Assembly (NCBI RefSeq): GCF_017086405.1
Contig: NZ_CP070973.1
Span: 3,938,739 to 4,002,738 of the forward strand
Origin: Mycobacterium gordonae
GTDB lineage: Bacteria > Actinomycetota > Actinomycetes > Mycobacteriales > Mycobacteriaceae
DNA: 64,000 nt
Reading direction: 5' to 3'
The notes under the pieces are model-generated. The model saw only the letters and a program-made list of their open reading frames with translations, was not told the DNA's origin and searched no databases. Position numbers and translations under genes: made by a program. Below are positions 25,656-34,561 of this stretch, in pieces. Each line of letters starts with the position of its first letter. Position 1 is the stretch's first letter.

Positions 25656-26111
25656 CTACTCCGGCGGGAAGCCACCCGTGGCCACCGGTCCCCACCGGTT
25701 GGCAGTGACGCGCAGCAGACACTTGTTCTGGTCGCGCATCGCGCGGCGATATTCGTCCCAGTCCGAGTGCTCCCCGGCGATCGGCCGGTAATAATCGACG
25801 AGGGGTTCAACCGCAGCAGGCGCATCGATCACCTCGGCGCCGCCATCGAGTTGTACGTAGGGGCCGTTAAATTCGTCGGAAAGCACGACGACGCTTGCTC
25901 TGCCCGTCCGTCGGATGTTGACGCTCTTCGCGCGCTGAGGATAGCTCGCGATGACAATCCTGCCCTGCGCATCGACTCCACCGGTTACCGGCGAGCTCTG
26001 CAGCGAGCCGTCCGTACGAAAGGTGGTCAGTACCATCCGGTGTCGCGGCCGGACGAATTCCAGCAATTCGGCAAAACCCACTTCGTCCGCTGTCGCAATT
26101 TTCCGACCCAT
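25656..26111 (-). CDS. PPOX-class F420/FMN-dependent oxidoreductase
   Basis: A 151-residue split-barrel protein of the pyridoxamine-phosphate-oxidase-like class: FAELLEFVRPRHRMVLTTFR, DGSLQSSPVTGGVDAQGRI, RAKSVNIRRTGRASVVVLSD and a C-terminal DQNKCLLRVTANRWGPVATG. In mycobacteria this group mostly uses coenzyme F420 to reduce diverse substrates, and the RAKxxNxRR stretch suits phosphate binding of F420 or FMN. The substrate is unknown. It ends 17 bp from the secreted repeat protein and is divergent from hrpA. Confidence 0.88.
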   Translation of the reverse strand: MGRKIATADEVGFAELLEFVRPRHRMVLTTFRTDGSLQSSPVTGGVDAQGRIVIASYPQRAKSVNIRRTGRASVVVLSDEFNGPYVQLDGGAEVIDAPAAVEPLVDYYRPIAGEHSDWDEYRRAMRDQNKCLLRVTANRWGPVATGGFPPE

Positions 26112-26155
26112 GAGACCAACCTAGCCCGGTTGGGGCGACCACTACTCTGGCCCGA

Positions 26156-29100
26156 GTGGCCGATCCGACCGTCAGCGAGTTGCGCAGACGCCTCGACGAG
26201 TTGACGATTCGCGACGCCGCCCGCTTGCGCAGGCGTCTGCAGAATGTTCGCGGCGGCTTCAGGCCGGAGAAGTTGCGACAGCTCGCCCAGCAGGTCGCTG
26301 CCGCTGAATCGCTGGTGGCCGCCCGCCAAGCCGCCGTGCCGACGATCAGTTACCCCGACCTCCCGATCACCGAGCGCCGCCAGGAAATCAGCGAAGCGAT
26401 ACTCAACCACCAGGTCGTCATCGTCGCCGGAGAAACCGGCTCCGGCAAGACCACCCAGTTACCCAAGATCTGCCTCGATCTCGGCCGCGGCGTGCGCGGC
26501 ACGATTGGACACACGCAGCCCCGTCGGCTGGCCGCCCGGACCGTCGCGCAACGCATCGCCGACGAACTGCACAGCCCACTCGGCGACGTCGTGGGGTACA
26601 CCGTCCGCTTTACCGATCAGGTTAGCGACCGCACCCTGATCAGATTGATGACCGACGGCATCCTGCTCGCCGAAATCCAGCGCGACCGCCGCCTGCTGCA
26701 GTACGACACGCTCATTCTCGACGAGGCCCACGAACGCAGTCTCAACATCGATTTTCTGTTGGGCTACCTGCGAGCGTTGCTGCCCCGCCGGCCCGAGTTG
26801 AAGGTGATCGTCACGTCCGCCACCATCGAACCGCAGCGTTTCGCCGCGCATTTCGCAGGGGCTCCCATCGTGGAGGTGTCTGGACGGACCTATCCGGTGC
26901 AGATCCGGTACCGGCCGCTGGAGCTGCCCGTTTCGGTTGGCGCGCAGGATGATCCCGACGATCCCGATCACGAGATCATTCGAACCGAGACGCGCGATGA
27001 GATCGAAGCGATCGCCGATGCTATCGACGAGCTGCATGCGGAGCCGCCGGGCGACGTCTTGGTGTTCCTATCCGGAGAGCGCGAAATTCGGGACACCGCA
27101 GAGGCGTTGGCGGGTCTAAAACACACCGAAGTGCTTCCTTTGTACGCGCGGCTACCCACCGCCGAGCAACACAAGGTCTTCGCGCCGCACACCAGTCGCC
27201 GGGTAGTGCTGGCGACCAATGTGGCAGAGACGTCGTTGACCGTGCCGGGAATCCGCTACGTCGTGGACCCGGGTAACGCCAGGATCTCGCGGTACAGCCG
27301 GCGATTGAAGGTACAGCGACTGCCCATCGAGCCGGTTTCGCAGGCATCGGCCGCCCAGCGAGCCGGCCGGTGTGGCCGGGTGGCACCGGGGGTGTGCATC
27401 CGTCTCTACTCCGAGGAGGATTTCGCTACCCGCCCGCGCTACACCGAGCCGGAGATACTCCGGACCAACCTCGCCTCGGTGATCCTGCAGATGGCGGCGT
27501 TGCAACTTGGGGACATCGAAAGATTTCCCTTTCTGGATCCACCTGATCAGCGCAGCATCCGTGACGGGGTGCAGCTGTTGCAGGAACTCGGCGCTTTCGA
27601 CCAGCAAGGCGCGATCACCGATCTTGGCCGTCGACTGGCGCGGCTGCCCGTCGACCCACGTCTCGGCCGGATGATCCTGCAGGCCGACCGCGAAGGATGC
27701 GTGCGCGAAATCCTGGTGCTCGCCGCGGCGCTGACCATCCCGGACCCGCGGGAGCGGCCCGTCGACCGCGAAGAGGCGGCGCGCCAGAGCCACGCCAGGT
27801 TCGCCGATGAGAGCTCCGACTTCATCGCCTACCTCAACCTTTGGCGTTATCTTCGAGATCAGCGAAAGGAATTGTCGGGCAGCGCTTTTCGACGGATGTG
27901 TCGCAAGGAGTTCCTGCACTACCTGCGGATCCGCGAGTGGCAGGACCTGGTCGGCCAATTGCGGAGCATCGCCCGCGATCTGGGTATCAGGGAGTCTGAC
28001 GAGACGGCGGACCCGGCGCGGATTCACGCGGCGCTGCTGGCAGGGTTGCTGTCACATGTGGGAATGCGCCGCGAGGACACCCGCGAGTATCTGGGCGCGC
28101 GCAATGCGCGCTTCGTACTCGCGCCCGGCTCGGTGCTGACCAAACGCCCGCCGCAATGGGTCGTCGCCGCGGAATTAGTGGAGACCAGCCGACTCTATGG
28201 CCGGACCGCCGCGCGCATTCAGCCAGAGGTCGTCGAGCGAGTCGCGGGTGAGCTGGTGCAGCGCACCTACAGCGAACCACATTGGGAAACAAAACGTGGT
28301 GAAGTGCTGGCCTACGAGCGGGTGACACTGTACGGCCTGCCGCTGGTCGCGCGCCGCAGAGTCGGGTACGCCAAGGTCGAGCCGGTGGTGGCGCGCGAGT
28401 TGTTCATCCGACACGCACTGGTGGAAGGCGATTGGCAGACTCGTCACCACTTCTTCCGCGACAACGCGCGACGGCGCGCGGAACTGGAGGAGCTCGAGGA
28501 GCGGGCTCGTCGCCGCGACCTGCTCGTCGGTGACGACGACCTTCATGCGTGGTTCGACGCACGTATTCCTGCTGATGTCGTGTCCGCGCAACACTTTGAC
28601 GCGTGGTGGAAGAAGCAGCGGCACCGGACCCCGGAGCTGCTGACCTTCTCGCGCGATGACCTGTTGCGCTCGGACGAGGCGGCCGCAAGCAAGGATCGCC
28701 CGGACACCTGGCGGACCGGTGATGCCGCACTACCGCTGACCTACCGATTCGAGCCGGGGGCGACCGATGACGGTGTGACGGTGCACGTCCCGATCGACGT
28801 CTTGGCGCGCCTGGGAGGTGACGAATTCGCCTGGCAGGTACCGGCACTGCGCGAGGAACTGGTCACCGCCCTGATCCGCTCACTGCCGAAAGATCTGCGA
28901 CGCAACTTCGTTCCCGCCCCCGACACCGCGCGGGCCGTGCTGCTCGGCATCGACCCGTCCGGCGAGCCGCTGCTGAACGCGTTGCAGCGTGAATTGCGCA
29001 GGCGCACGGGTGTTGTGGTACCCGTCGAGGCTTTCGACCTGGACACGCTACCGCCGCATCTGCGGGTGACGTTTGCCGTCGAGTCTGCGGACGGGACCGA

Positions 29101-30061
29101 GGTGGCACGCGGGAAGGATCTGCATGCCCTGCAGGAGCGCCTTGCAACGCCGGCCCGACGAGCCGTCGCTCATGCGGTCGCTGGGGAGCTCGAGCGGACA
29201 AGATTACATTCTTGGCCCGAGGACATGGCAGAACTGCCACCCGTCGTCGAGCGCGCCGTCGAAGGACGATCCGTCAGAGGCTTTCCCGCCTTCGTCGATT
29301 CGGGTGCCGCCGTCGACCTTCGGGTGTACGCCACGGCCGCCGAGCAGCGGAGCGCGATGGGTCCGGGACTGCGCCGGCTGATCCGCCTCAGTGTGCCGTC
29401 ACCGGTTAAAGCTGTTGAGCGTCAGCTTGATCCGCGAACCCGCCTGATCCTCGGAACCAATCCGGACGGTTCGCTGCCTGCCCTTCTCGACGACTGCGCT
29501 GACGCGGCGGCGGACACGCTCACACCGCAGGCGGTGTGGACGCGTGATGCGTTCACGGCGCTGTGCGATCAAATAGCGGCGAAACTGGTTCCGACGACCG
29601 TCGACGTCGTGGGTCGCATCGCCAAGGTATTGTCCGTGGCCCAAGAAGTGCAGCTCCTGTTGCCCGCCCAGCCGCCGGCCACTCAGGCGCAAGCCATCTC
29701 CGACGTGCGGACACAACTCAACCGGTTGTTGCCACCTGGATTTGTGACAGCCGCCGGGGCTGCCCACCTTGCTGACCTGGCCCGCTACCTGACGGCGATC
29801 AAACGCCGACTCGAGAGGCTGCCGCAGGGGCTACAGGGAGATCGAGAACGGATGGCGCGAGTACAGGCCGTGCAGGACGCATTCGACCAGCTGCTGCGCG
29901 CGCTGCCGGCTACCCGGACGAATGCGGGCGACATCCGCGATATCAGCCGCCAGATCGAGGAGTTGCGGGTGAGCCTGTGGGCCCAGCAGTTGGGCACCCC
30001 GCGTCCGGTCAGCGAACAACGCATCTATCGGGCGATTGACGCAGCGCGCGAACGCAGTTGA
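26156..30061 (+). CDS. hrpA: ATP-dependent RNA helicase HrpA
   Basis: A 1301-residue DEAH-box helicase. Motifs in order: GETGSGKTTQLPK (Walker A), TQPRRLAART (Ia), ILDEAHERS (II, DEAH), VTSATIE (III), VFLSGEREI (IV), LATNVAETSLTVPGIRYVVD (V) and QRAGRCGRVAPG (VI). After the winged-helix and ratchet parts come the OB fold and the long C-terminal DUF3418 region that defines bacterial HrpA. It would unwind or remodel structured RNA or stalled ribosomes. GTG at 26156 is the natural start. It is divergent from the PPOX gene by 44 bp and is followed 123 bp later by a G6P dehydrogenase. Confidence 0.96.
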   Translation: MADPTVSELRRRLDELTIRDAARLRRRLQNVRGGFRPEKLRQLAQQVAAAESLVAARQAAVPTISYPDLPITERRQEISEAILNHQVVIVAGETGSGKTTQLPKICLDLGRGVRGTIGHTQPRRLAARTVAQRIADELHSPLGDVVGYTVRFTDQVSDRTLIRLMTDGILLAEIQRDRRLLQYDTLILDEAHERSLNIDFLLGYLRALLPRRPELKVIVTSATIEPQRFAAHFAGAPIVEVSGRTYPVQIRYRPLELPVSVGAQDDPDDPDHEIIRTETRDEIEAIADAIDELHAEPPGDVLVFLSGEREIRDTAEALAGLKHTEVLPLYARLPTAEQHKVFAPHTSRRVVLATNVAETSLTVPGIRYVVDPGNARISRYSRRLKVQRLPIEPVSQASAAQRAGRCGRVAPGVCIRLYSEEDFATRPRYTEPEILRTNLASVILQMAALQLGDIERFPFLDPPDQRSIRDGVQLLQELGAFDQQGAITDLGRRLARLPVDPRLGRMILQADREGCVREILVLAAALTIPDPRERPVDREEAARQSHARFADESSDFIAYLNLWRYLRDQRKELSGSAFRRMCRKEFLHYLRIREWQDLVGQLRSIARDLGIRESDETADPARIHAALLAGLLSHVGMRREDTREYLGARNARFVLAPGSVLTKRPPQWVVAAELVETSRLYGRTAARIQPEVVERVAGELVQRTYSEPHWETKRGEVLAYERVTLYGLPLVARRRVGYAKVEPVVARELFIRHALVEGDWQTRHHFFRDNARRRAELEELEERARRRDLLVGDDDLHAWFDARIPADVVSAQHFDAWWKKQRHRTPELLTFSRDDLLRSDEAAASKDRPDTWRTGDAALPLTYRFEPGATDDGVTVHVPIDVLARLGGDEFAWQVPALREELVTALIRSLPKDLRRNFVPAPDTARAVLLGIDPSGEPLLNALQRELRRRTGVVVPVEAFDLDTLPPHLRVTFAVESADGTEVARGKDLHALQERLATPARRAVAHAVAGELERTRLHSWPEDMAELPPVVERAVEGRSVRGFPAFVDSGAAVDLRVYATAAEQRSAMGPGLRRLIRLSVPSPVKAVERQLDPRTRLILGTNPDGSLPALLDDCADAAADTLTPQAVWTRDAFTALCDQIAAKLVPTTVDVVGRIAKVLSVAQEVQLLLPAQPPATQAQAISDVRTQLNRLLPPGFVTAAGAAHLADLARYLTAIKRRLERLPQGLQGDRERMARVQAVQDAFDQLLRALPATRTNAGDIRDISRQIEELRVSLWAQQLGTPRPVSEQRIYRAIDAARERS

Positions 30062-30184
30062 GTGCGGCACAGGCAAGGCGACGCCACCCGGGCCCGCACC
30101 GGCAACGCTTTGCGGGCAGCGGCGCGGGATGAATTCGCGGACCAGCACGTGCAGATCGGGCCGCACGATGGAAGTATCGCGAGA

Positions 30185-31690
30185 GTGGCCACCAAGAACC
30201 CGCAGACTATCGCATACCCGGCGCCCGAGGCGCGTCCGCACCACCGCGACAACGCTCCATTGGAACCCCACGTCATCGTGTTGTTCGGCGCGACAGGCGA
30301 TCTGGCTAAACGCAAGCTGATCCCCGGGCTGGCGCACCTGGACCAGTCGGAACTGGCACCGAATATTCAGATCATTGCCACGTCACTCGAAGACCTAAGC
30401 GATGACGAATTTCGGGAGATCGCCAAGAACGCGATCGACGAGTTCGGCACCCACAAACTCACCTCTGAGCAGTGGGAGGAATTCGCGAAGATTCTCGCCT
30501 ACGTCCCGCAGGATGCGGGAGCGCAGGCACTCGCCGATGCGGTGGCGAAAGCCGAAGACACGCTTGGCGAGAACGTGCGGCGCCTTCATTATCTGTCGGT
30601 CCCTCCGAAAGCGGCGCACGACGTCATCGACATGCTGCGCGAAGCGGATCTCGTCGATCGCTCGCGAGTAGTGATGGAGAAGCCGTTCGGCACTGACTAC
30701 GACAGCGCGGTGGCACTCAACGACTTCGTGCACGACACCTTCGATGAATCCCAGATTTTCCGCATCGACCATTTTCTGGGCAAAGAGGCCGCGCAGAACA
30801 TCTTGGCTTTTCGCTTCGCCAACGGGCTGTTCGAGCCGATTTGGAACCGCAACTTCATCGACCACATTCAGATCGACATTCCCGAGACCCTCGGCCTGGA
30901 CCAGCGAGCGAACTTCTACGAGAACACCGGCGCCTACCGCGACATGGTGGTCACCCATCTGCTTCAGGTGATGGCATTCGTCGTGATGGAACCGCCCACC
31001 GCGCTGGAACCCCGCGCGATCAGCGAAGAAAAGAACAAAGTGTTCCGGTCGATGCTGCCGATAAAGACGGCCAATGTGGTGCGCGGACAATACAGCGGCT
31101 ACCGCCAGGAAGACGGTGTGTCAAAGGATTCCGACACCGAAACTTTCATTGCGCTCAAGGTGGGGGTGGACAACTGGCGCTGGGCCGGCGTGCCGATCTA
31201 TTTGCGCACCGGCAAGAAGATGGCCGAGGGTATCCGCATCATTTCGATTGCTTTCAAAGAGGCGCCGCGAACGATGTTCCCGCCCGGATCTGGAGTTGGC
31301 ACACAGGGACCCGATCACCTCACATTCGACCTCGCCGACAACTCGAAAGTCTCGCTGTCGTTCTACGGAAAGCGGCCGGGTCCGGGAATGAAACTCGACA
31401 AGCTGTCCATGCAATTCTCGACGCAGGAGATCGATACCGCGGCAGACGTGTTGGAGGCCTACGAACGGCTGATTCTGGACGCGATGCGCGGCGACCACAC
31501 GCTGTTCACCACCGCCGAGGGGATCGAATCGCTCTGGGAGCGATCACAAGATCTGTTGGACGACCCGCCGCCGGCGAAGCTGTATCAGCCCGGCACCTGG
31601 GGCCCTAACGCCATCCATCAGTTGATCGCTCCGAATGCGTGGCGGTTGCCGTTCGAACGGGAGTGGCGTGAGCGCCGCGCTGAGCCCTAG
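30185..31690 (+). CDS. zwf: Glucose-6-phosphate 1-dehydrogenase
   Basis: A 501-residue G6PDH that oxidises glucose 6-phosphate to 6-phosphogluconolactone and makes NADPH in the pentose-phosphate pathway. It has VIVLFGATGDLAKRKLIPGL (coenzyme-binding Gly loop), VVMEKPFGTD (EKPFG) and the active-site RIDHFLGKEAAQN with its catalytic His and Lys. The C-terminal substrate domain is complete. The frame is open 41 codons upstream to the hrpA stop, but the GTG at 30185 behind a GGAAG site is the most natural start. The sequence differs from the Zwf1 and Zwf2 N termini I recall from M. tuberculosis, so it may be an additional isoform. Confidence 0.96.
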   Translation: MATKNPQTIAYPAPEARPHHRDNAPLEPHVIVLFGATGDLAKRKLIPGLAHLDQSELAPNIQIIATSLEDLSDDEFREIAKNAIDEFGTHKLTSEQWEEFAKILAYVPQDAGAQALADAVAKAEDTLGENVRRLHYLSVPPKAAHDVIDMLREADLVDRSRVVMEKPFGTDYDSAVALNDFVHDTFDESQIFRIDHFLGKEAAQNILAFRFANGLFEPIWNRNFIDHIQIDIPETLGLDQRANFYENTGAYRDMVVTHLLQVMAFVVMEPPTALEPRAISEEKNKVFRSMLPIKTANVVRGQYSGYRQEDGVSKDSDTETFIALKVGVDNWRWAGVPIYLRTGKKMAEGIRIISIAFKEAPRTMFPPGSGVGTQGPDHLTFDLADNSKVSLSFYGKRPGPGMKLDKLSMQFSTQEIDTAADVLEAYERLILDAMRGDHTLFTTAEGIESLWERSQDLLDDPPPAKLYQPGTWGPNAIHQLIAPNAWRLPFEREWRERRAEP

Positions 31691-31708
31691 TGCCGCCGCA
31701 CGCCTCGG

Positions 31709-32557
31709 TCAGTCCGGGACGTAGTCGAACTTGTCCGGGTGTGGACCGATGCGGCCGTTCTCGCCCTGATCCAGCGCGCTGATCGATGCGACGTGGTGAT
31801 CAGAGAGCTCGAAGTCGAAGAGCTCGAAGTTCGACTTCACCCGTTCGGCGGAGACAGATTTGGGAAAGACGATGTCACCGCGCTGAATGTGCCAACGCAA
31901 CACCACCTGTGCCGGCGTCTTTCCGAACGCCTTGGCGATGCCGGTGATCACCTCGTCATCGAGCACCCTGCCCTGGGCGATCGGAGACCACGCCTCGGTA
32001 GCGATGCCGTGGGCCTTGCCGTAGCCGCGCACGTCATCGTTGGCGAAGTACGGGTGCACCTCGATCTGATTGACCGCAGGCACGGTCTGCGCGCCGTCAG
32101 CCAGCCGATCGAGATGAGCGGGTTGAAAGTTTGAGACTCCGATGCTGCGGGCGCGTCCATCAGCAGCGAATTCCTGCAACGCATTCCACGTGGAGAGAAA
32201 GTCGCCGTCGTAGAGCGTCGGCAGCGGCCAGTGGATCAGGAAGAGGTCGACGTAGTCCGATGCGAGCGCCGACAACGTCGCGTCGAACGCCCGACGCGCG
32301 TCATCCGGCCGGTGATACCCGTTGTTGAGTTTGCTGGTGATGAACACTTCGCCGCGGTCCAGCCCCGTGTCCTGGACGCCCTCGCCTACCTCTTTCTCAT
32401 TGCCGTACATCTGCGCCGTGTCGATGTGCCGATAGCCCACCTCGAGTGCGGCCCGCACAGCCGCGGCCGTCTGATCTGGCTCGATCTGGAAGACGCCGAA
32501 GCCCAATTGCGGGATCGGGTTCCCGTCGTTGAGCGTGATTGACGGGACAGTGCTCAT
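31709..32557 (-). CDS. Aldo/keto reductase
   Basis: A 282-residue NADPH-dependent aldo/keto reductase. The tetrad can be read: Asp and Tyr in YRHIDTAQMYGNE, Lys in EVFITSKLNN and His in DLFLIHWPLP. The coenzyme site includes the C-terminal IVFPKSVSAERVKSN. It is like the mycobacterial AKRs that detoxify dicarbonyls such as methylglyoxal. The N terminus MSTVPSITLNDGNPIPQLGFG is standard, so the ATG at 32555-32557 is secure. It converges on zwf with an 18-bp gap. Confidence 0.95.
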   Translation of the reverse strand: MSTVPSITLNDGNPIPQLGFGVFQIEPDQTAAAVRAALEVGYRHIDTAQMYGNEKEVGEGVQDTGLDRGEVFITSKLNNGYHRPDDARRAFDATLSALASDYVDLFLIHWPLPTLYDGDFLSTWNALQEFAADGRARSIGVSNFQPAHLDRLADGAQTVPAVNQIEVHPYFANDDVRGYGKAHGIATEAWSPIAQGRVLDDEVITGIAKAFGKTPAQVVLRWHIQRGDIVFPKSVSAERVKSNFELFDFELSDHHVASISALDQGENGRIGPHPDKFDYVPD

Positions 32558-32649
32558 GCTCCGGCCTCCAGGTCTCTTGACTTATCGCTGGAGGGGATGC
32601 CCACTTCTAGCCAGAACCCAACACCGCTGGGCGAGATATGGCTCGGCAG

Positions 32650-33573
32650 TCAGTTCAATTCGGCGCTGACATAGCTGACAGCGTCGCGAAACTTCGCCAG
32701 AATCTCGTTGTCCGGCAACGCAAAGCCGTGCTGGGCGTACAGCTGCTCAGTCGGGTAACGAGTGACCGTCCAGCCACTGGCGGTCAGGTGCTCGGCAACC
32801 TGCCTGCGCTCGCCAAGCCACACCAGTTCGGCGACGTCGATGTCCAGTCCGTACTTGCGCCAACTGGCGCGCATGTTCCGGGCACGTTCGTCGGTGAAGA
32901 CGCTCATGTCGCTGATGTTCTCCGTCGCCAGCCGACTGCCCCGCGCACTGAGTGCCGTGATGTTGGCCAGCAACCGGTCCTGGGCCTCCGGCGGAAGATA
33001 GGGGAGCAGGCCTTCAGCGATCCAGGCGGTCGGCTCGCTGGTGTCGAACATGTTGTCGCGCAAGGCCGTAGGCCAGTCTTCTCGGAGGTCAATCCCTACC
33101 GCTCGACGCTCGACGGCAGGTTCCTCACCGATCTGGGTCAGGGTCAGGCTCTTGAAGGTGATGACCTCGGGCTGGTCGACTTCGAAAACCACCGTGCCCT
33201 CCGGCCAGGTCAAGCGATAGGCCCTGGCATCGAGTCCAGCGGCCAGGATCACGGCTTGGCGTATACCGTCCCCGGTTGCGGCGCTGAAGAAGTCGTCGAA
33301 GAACCGGGTGCGCACCGCCATCTGCTCACGGCGCTGCTGGAAGGTCATCGGCATCTCGTCGTCTTCGAGAGGTATTTCGCCGTCCAGCATGCGGGTGAAG
33401 AAGGGGTGTCCCACGGCGCGCACCAGCGGTTCAGCGAATCGATCGTCGAGCAGCGGATCGGGTTCCCGGGAGGCCAGCGCCCGGGCGGCCGCCACCATGG
33501 TCGCGGTAGCCCCCACGCTGGACGCGAGGTCCCAGCTGTCCCCATCGGCGCGCGCCGTACCAAATGTTGACAT
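32650..33573 (-). CDS. SAM-dependent methyltransferase, TIGR00027 family
   Basis: A 307-residue member of the actinobacterial leucine-carboxyl-methyltransferase-like family, which is much expanded in mycobacteria. It has DSWDLASSVGATATMVAAARA near the start, the FFDDFF helix, the SAM loop VILAAGLDARAYRL, VVFEVDQPEVITFK and WIAEGLLPYLPPEAQDRLL. Substrates of this family are mostly unknown. The ATG at 33571-33573 follows a GGAGCAGC site; the longer frame has no homology. It is divergent from citE. Confidence 0.93.
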   Translation of the reverse strand: MSTFGTARADGDSWDLASSVGATATMVAAARALASREPDPLLDDRFAEPLVRAVGHPFFTRMLDGEIPLEDDEMPMTFQQRREQMAVRTRFFDDFFSAATGDGIRQAVILAAGLDARAYRLTWPEGTVVFEVDQPEVITFKSLTLTQIGEEPAVERRAVGIDLREDWPTALRDNMFDTSEPTAWIAEGLLPYLPPEAQDRLLANITALSARGSRLATENISDMSVFTDERARNMRASWRKYGLDIDVAELVWLGERRQVAEHLTASGWTVTRYPTEQLYAQHGFALPDNEILAKFRDAVSYVSAELN

Positions 33574-33679
33574 CCGCTGCTCCCGTTCCGCCTGGGCATG
33601 TCGATACCTGCTCAGCGTAACTGCGGGTTGCCGACCTAGCAGGGCGCCGGCGACGCCAGATGAAATGATGGACGGCACC

Positions 33680-34561
33680 ATGGCTCCGACACTGCGCCCA
33701 CGTCGATCCGCTCTTTACCTACCCGGCAACAAGAGCCGGGCGCTGGAAAAGGGGAGAACGCTCCCGGCGGACGTGCTGATCTTCGACCTCGAGGATGCCG
33801 TCGGCCCCGACGCCAAGGCCGAGTCGAGGACCAGGGTGTGTGAGGCCGTTGTGTCCGGCAGCTACCAGCCCCGGGAAGTCGTGGTGCGCATCAACGGCGT
33901 GGACACCGACTGGCACGCCGACGACCTAGCCGCGGTAGCGCGCACCAACGCCGACGGCATATTGGTGCCGAAAATCGAGACAGGGCAACAGGTTCAGGAT
34001 TTAGTCGGTACGTTGCGCGCGCTGGATGCCCCGGCTTCATTGCAGCTGTGGGTGATGGTCGAAACTCCCAGGGCGTTCCTGCGCATTGACGAAATCGCCT
34101 CGGCGAGCGAGCGCTTGGCGGCCCTGGTGGTCGGCACCAATGATCTGGTGAACGAGTTGCATGGCCAGCACGTACCCGGACGCGCTCCCGTGATGCCGGC
34201 GTTGTCACTGGCCGTACTGGGTGCCCGAGCGGGCGGGAAAGCGGTCCTGGACGGCGTGTTCAATGACATCACCGACGCCGACGGCTTCGCCGCTGAGGCT
34301 CGGCAGGGGCGGGAGATGGGTTTCGACGGAAAGACTTTGATCCATCCGTCGCAGATCGCACCGGCCAATGACACGTATGGGCCGTCCGAGCAGGAGCTCG
34401 CCCATGCCCGCACGGTCGTAGCGGCCTACGAGGAGGCGCGAGCCGCTGGGCGCAGCGTGATCACGGTTAACGGTCGCATGATCGAAAACCTGCACGTGCG
34501 CGACGCCCAGCGGATCCTCGCCTTGGCTAATCTCATCTCCGAACTGAAACGGCGCAACTAA
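33680..34561 (+). CDS. CitE-like (HpcH/HpaI aldolase/citrate lyase beta) protein
   Basis: A 293-residue TIM barrel of the CitE-like group. Motifs are RRSALYLPGNKSRALEKG (CoA-ester phosphate binding), VLIFDLEDAVGPDAK (metal-binding Glu/Asp), VVRINGVDTDW, ILVPKIET, VMVETPRAFL and FDGKTLIHPSQI. Since citrate lyase alpha and gamma subunits are absent here, it more probably acts alone on an acyl-CoA such as malyl- or citramalyl-CoA. Possible starts are ATG 33665, 33668 and 33680; 33680 gives the usual N terminus. Its TAA overlaps the TAG of the convergent PPE-MPTR gene. Confidence 0.92.
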   Translation: MAPTLRPRRSALYLPGNKSRALEKGRTLPADVLIFDLEDAVGPDAKAESRTRVCEAVVSGSYQPREVVVRINGVDTDWHADDLAAVARTNADGILVPKIETGQQVQDLVGTLRALDAPASLQLWVMVETPRAFLRIDEIASASERLAALVVGTNDLVNELHGQHVPGRAPVMPALSLAVLGARAGGKAVLDGVFNDITDADGFAAEARQGREMGFDGKTLIHPSQIAPANDTYGPSEQELAHARTVVAAYEEARAAGRSVITVNGRMIENLHVRDAQRILALANLISELKRRN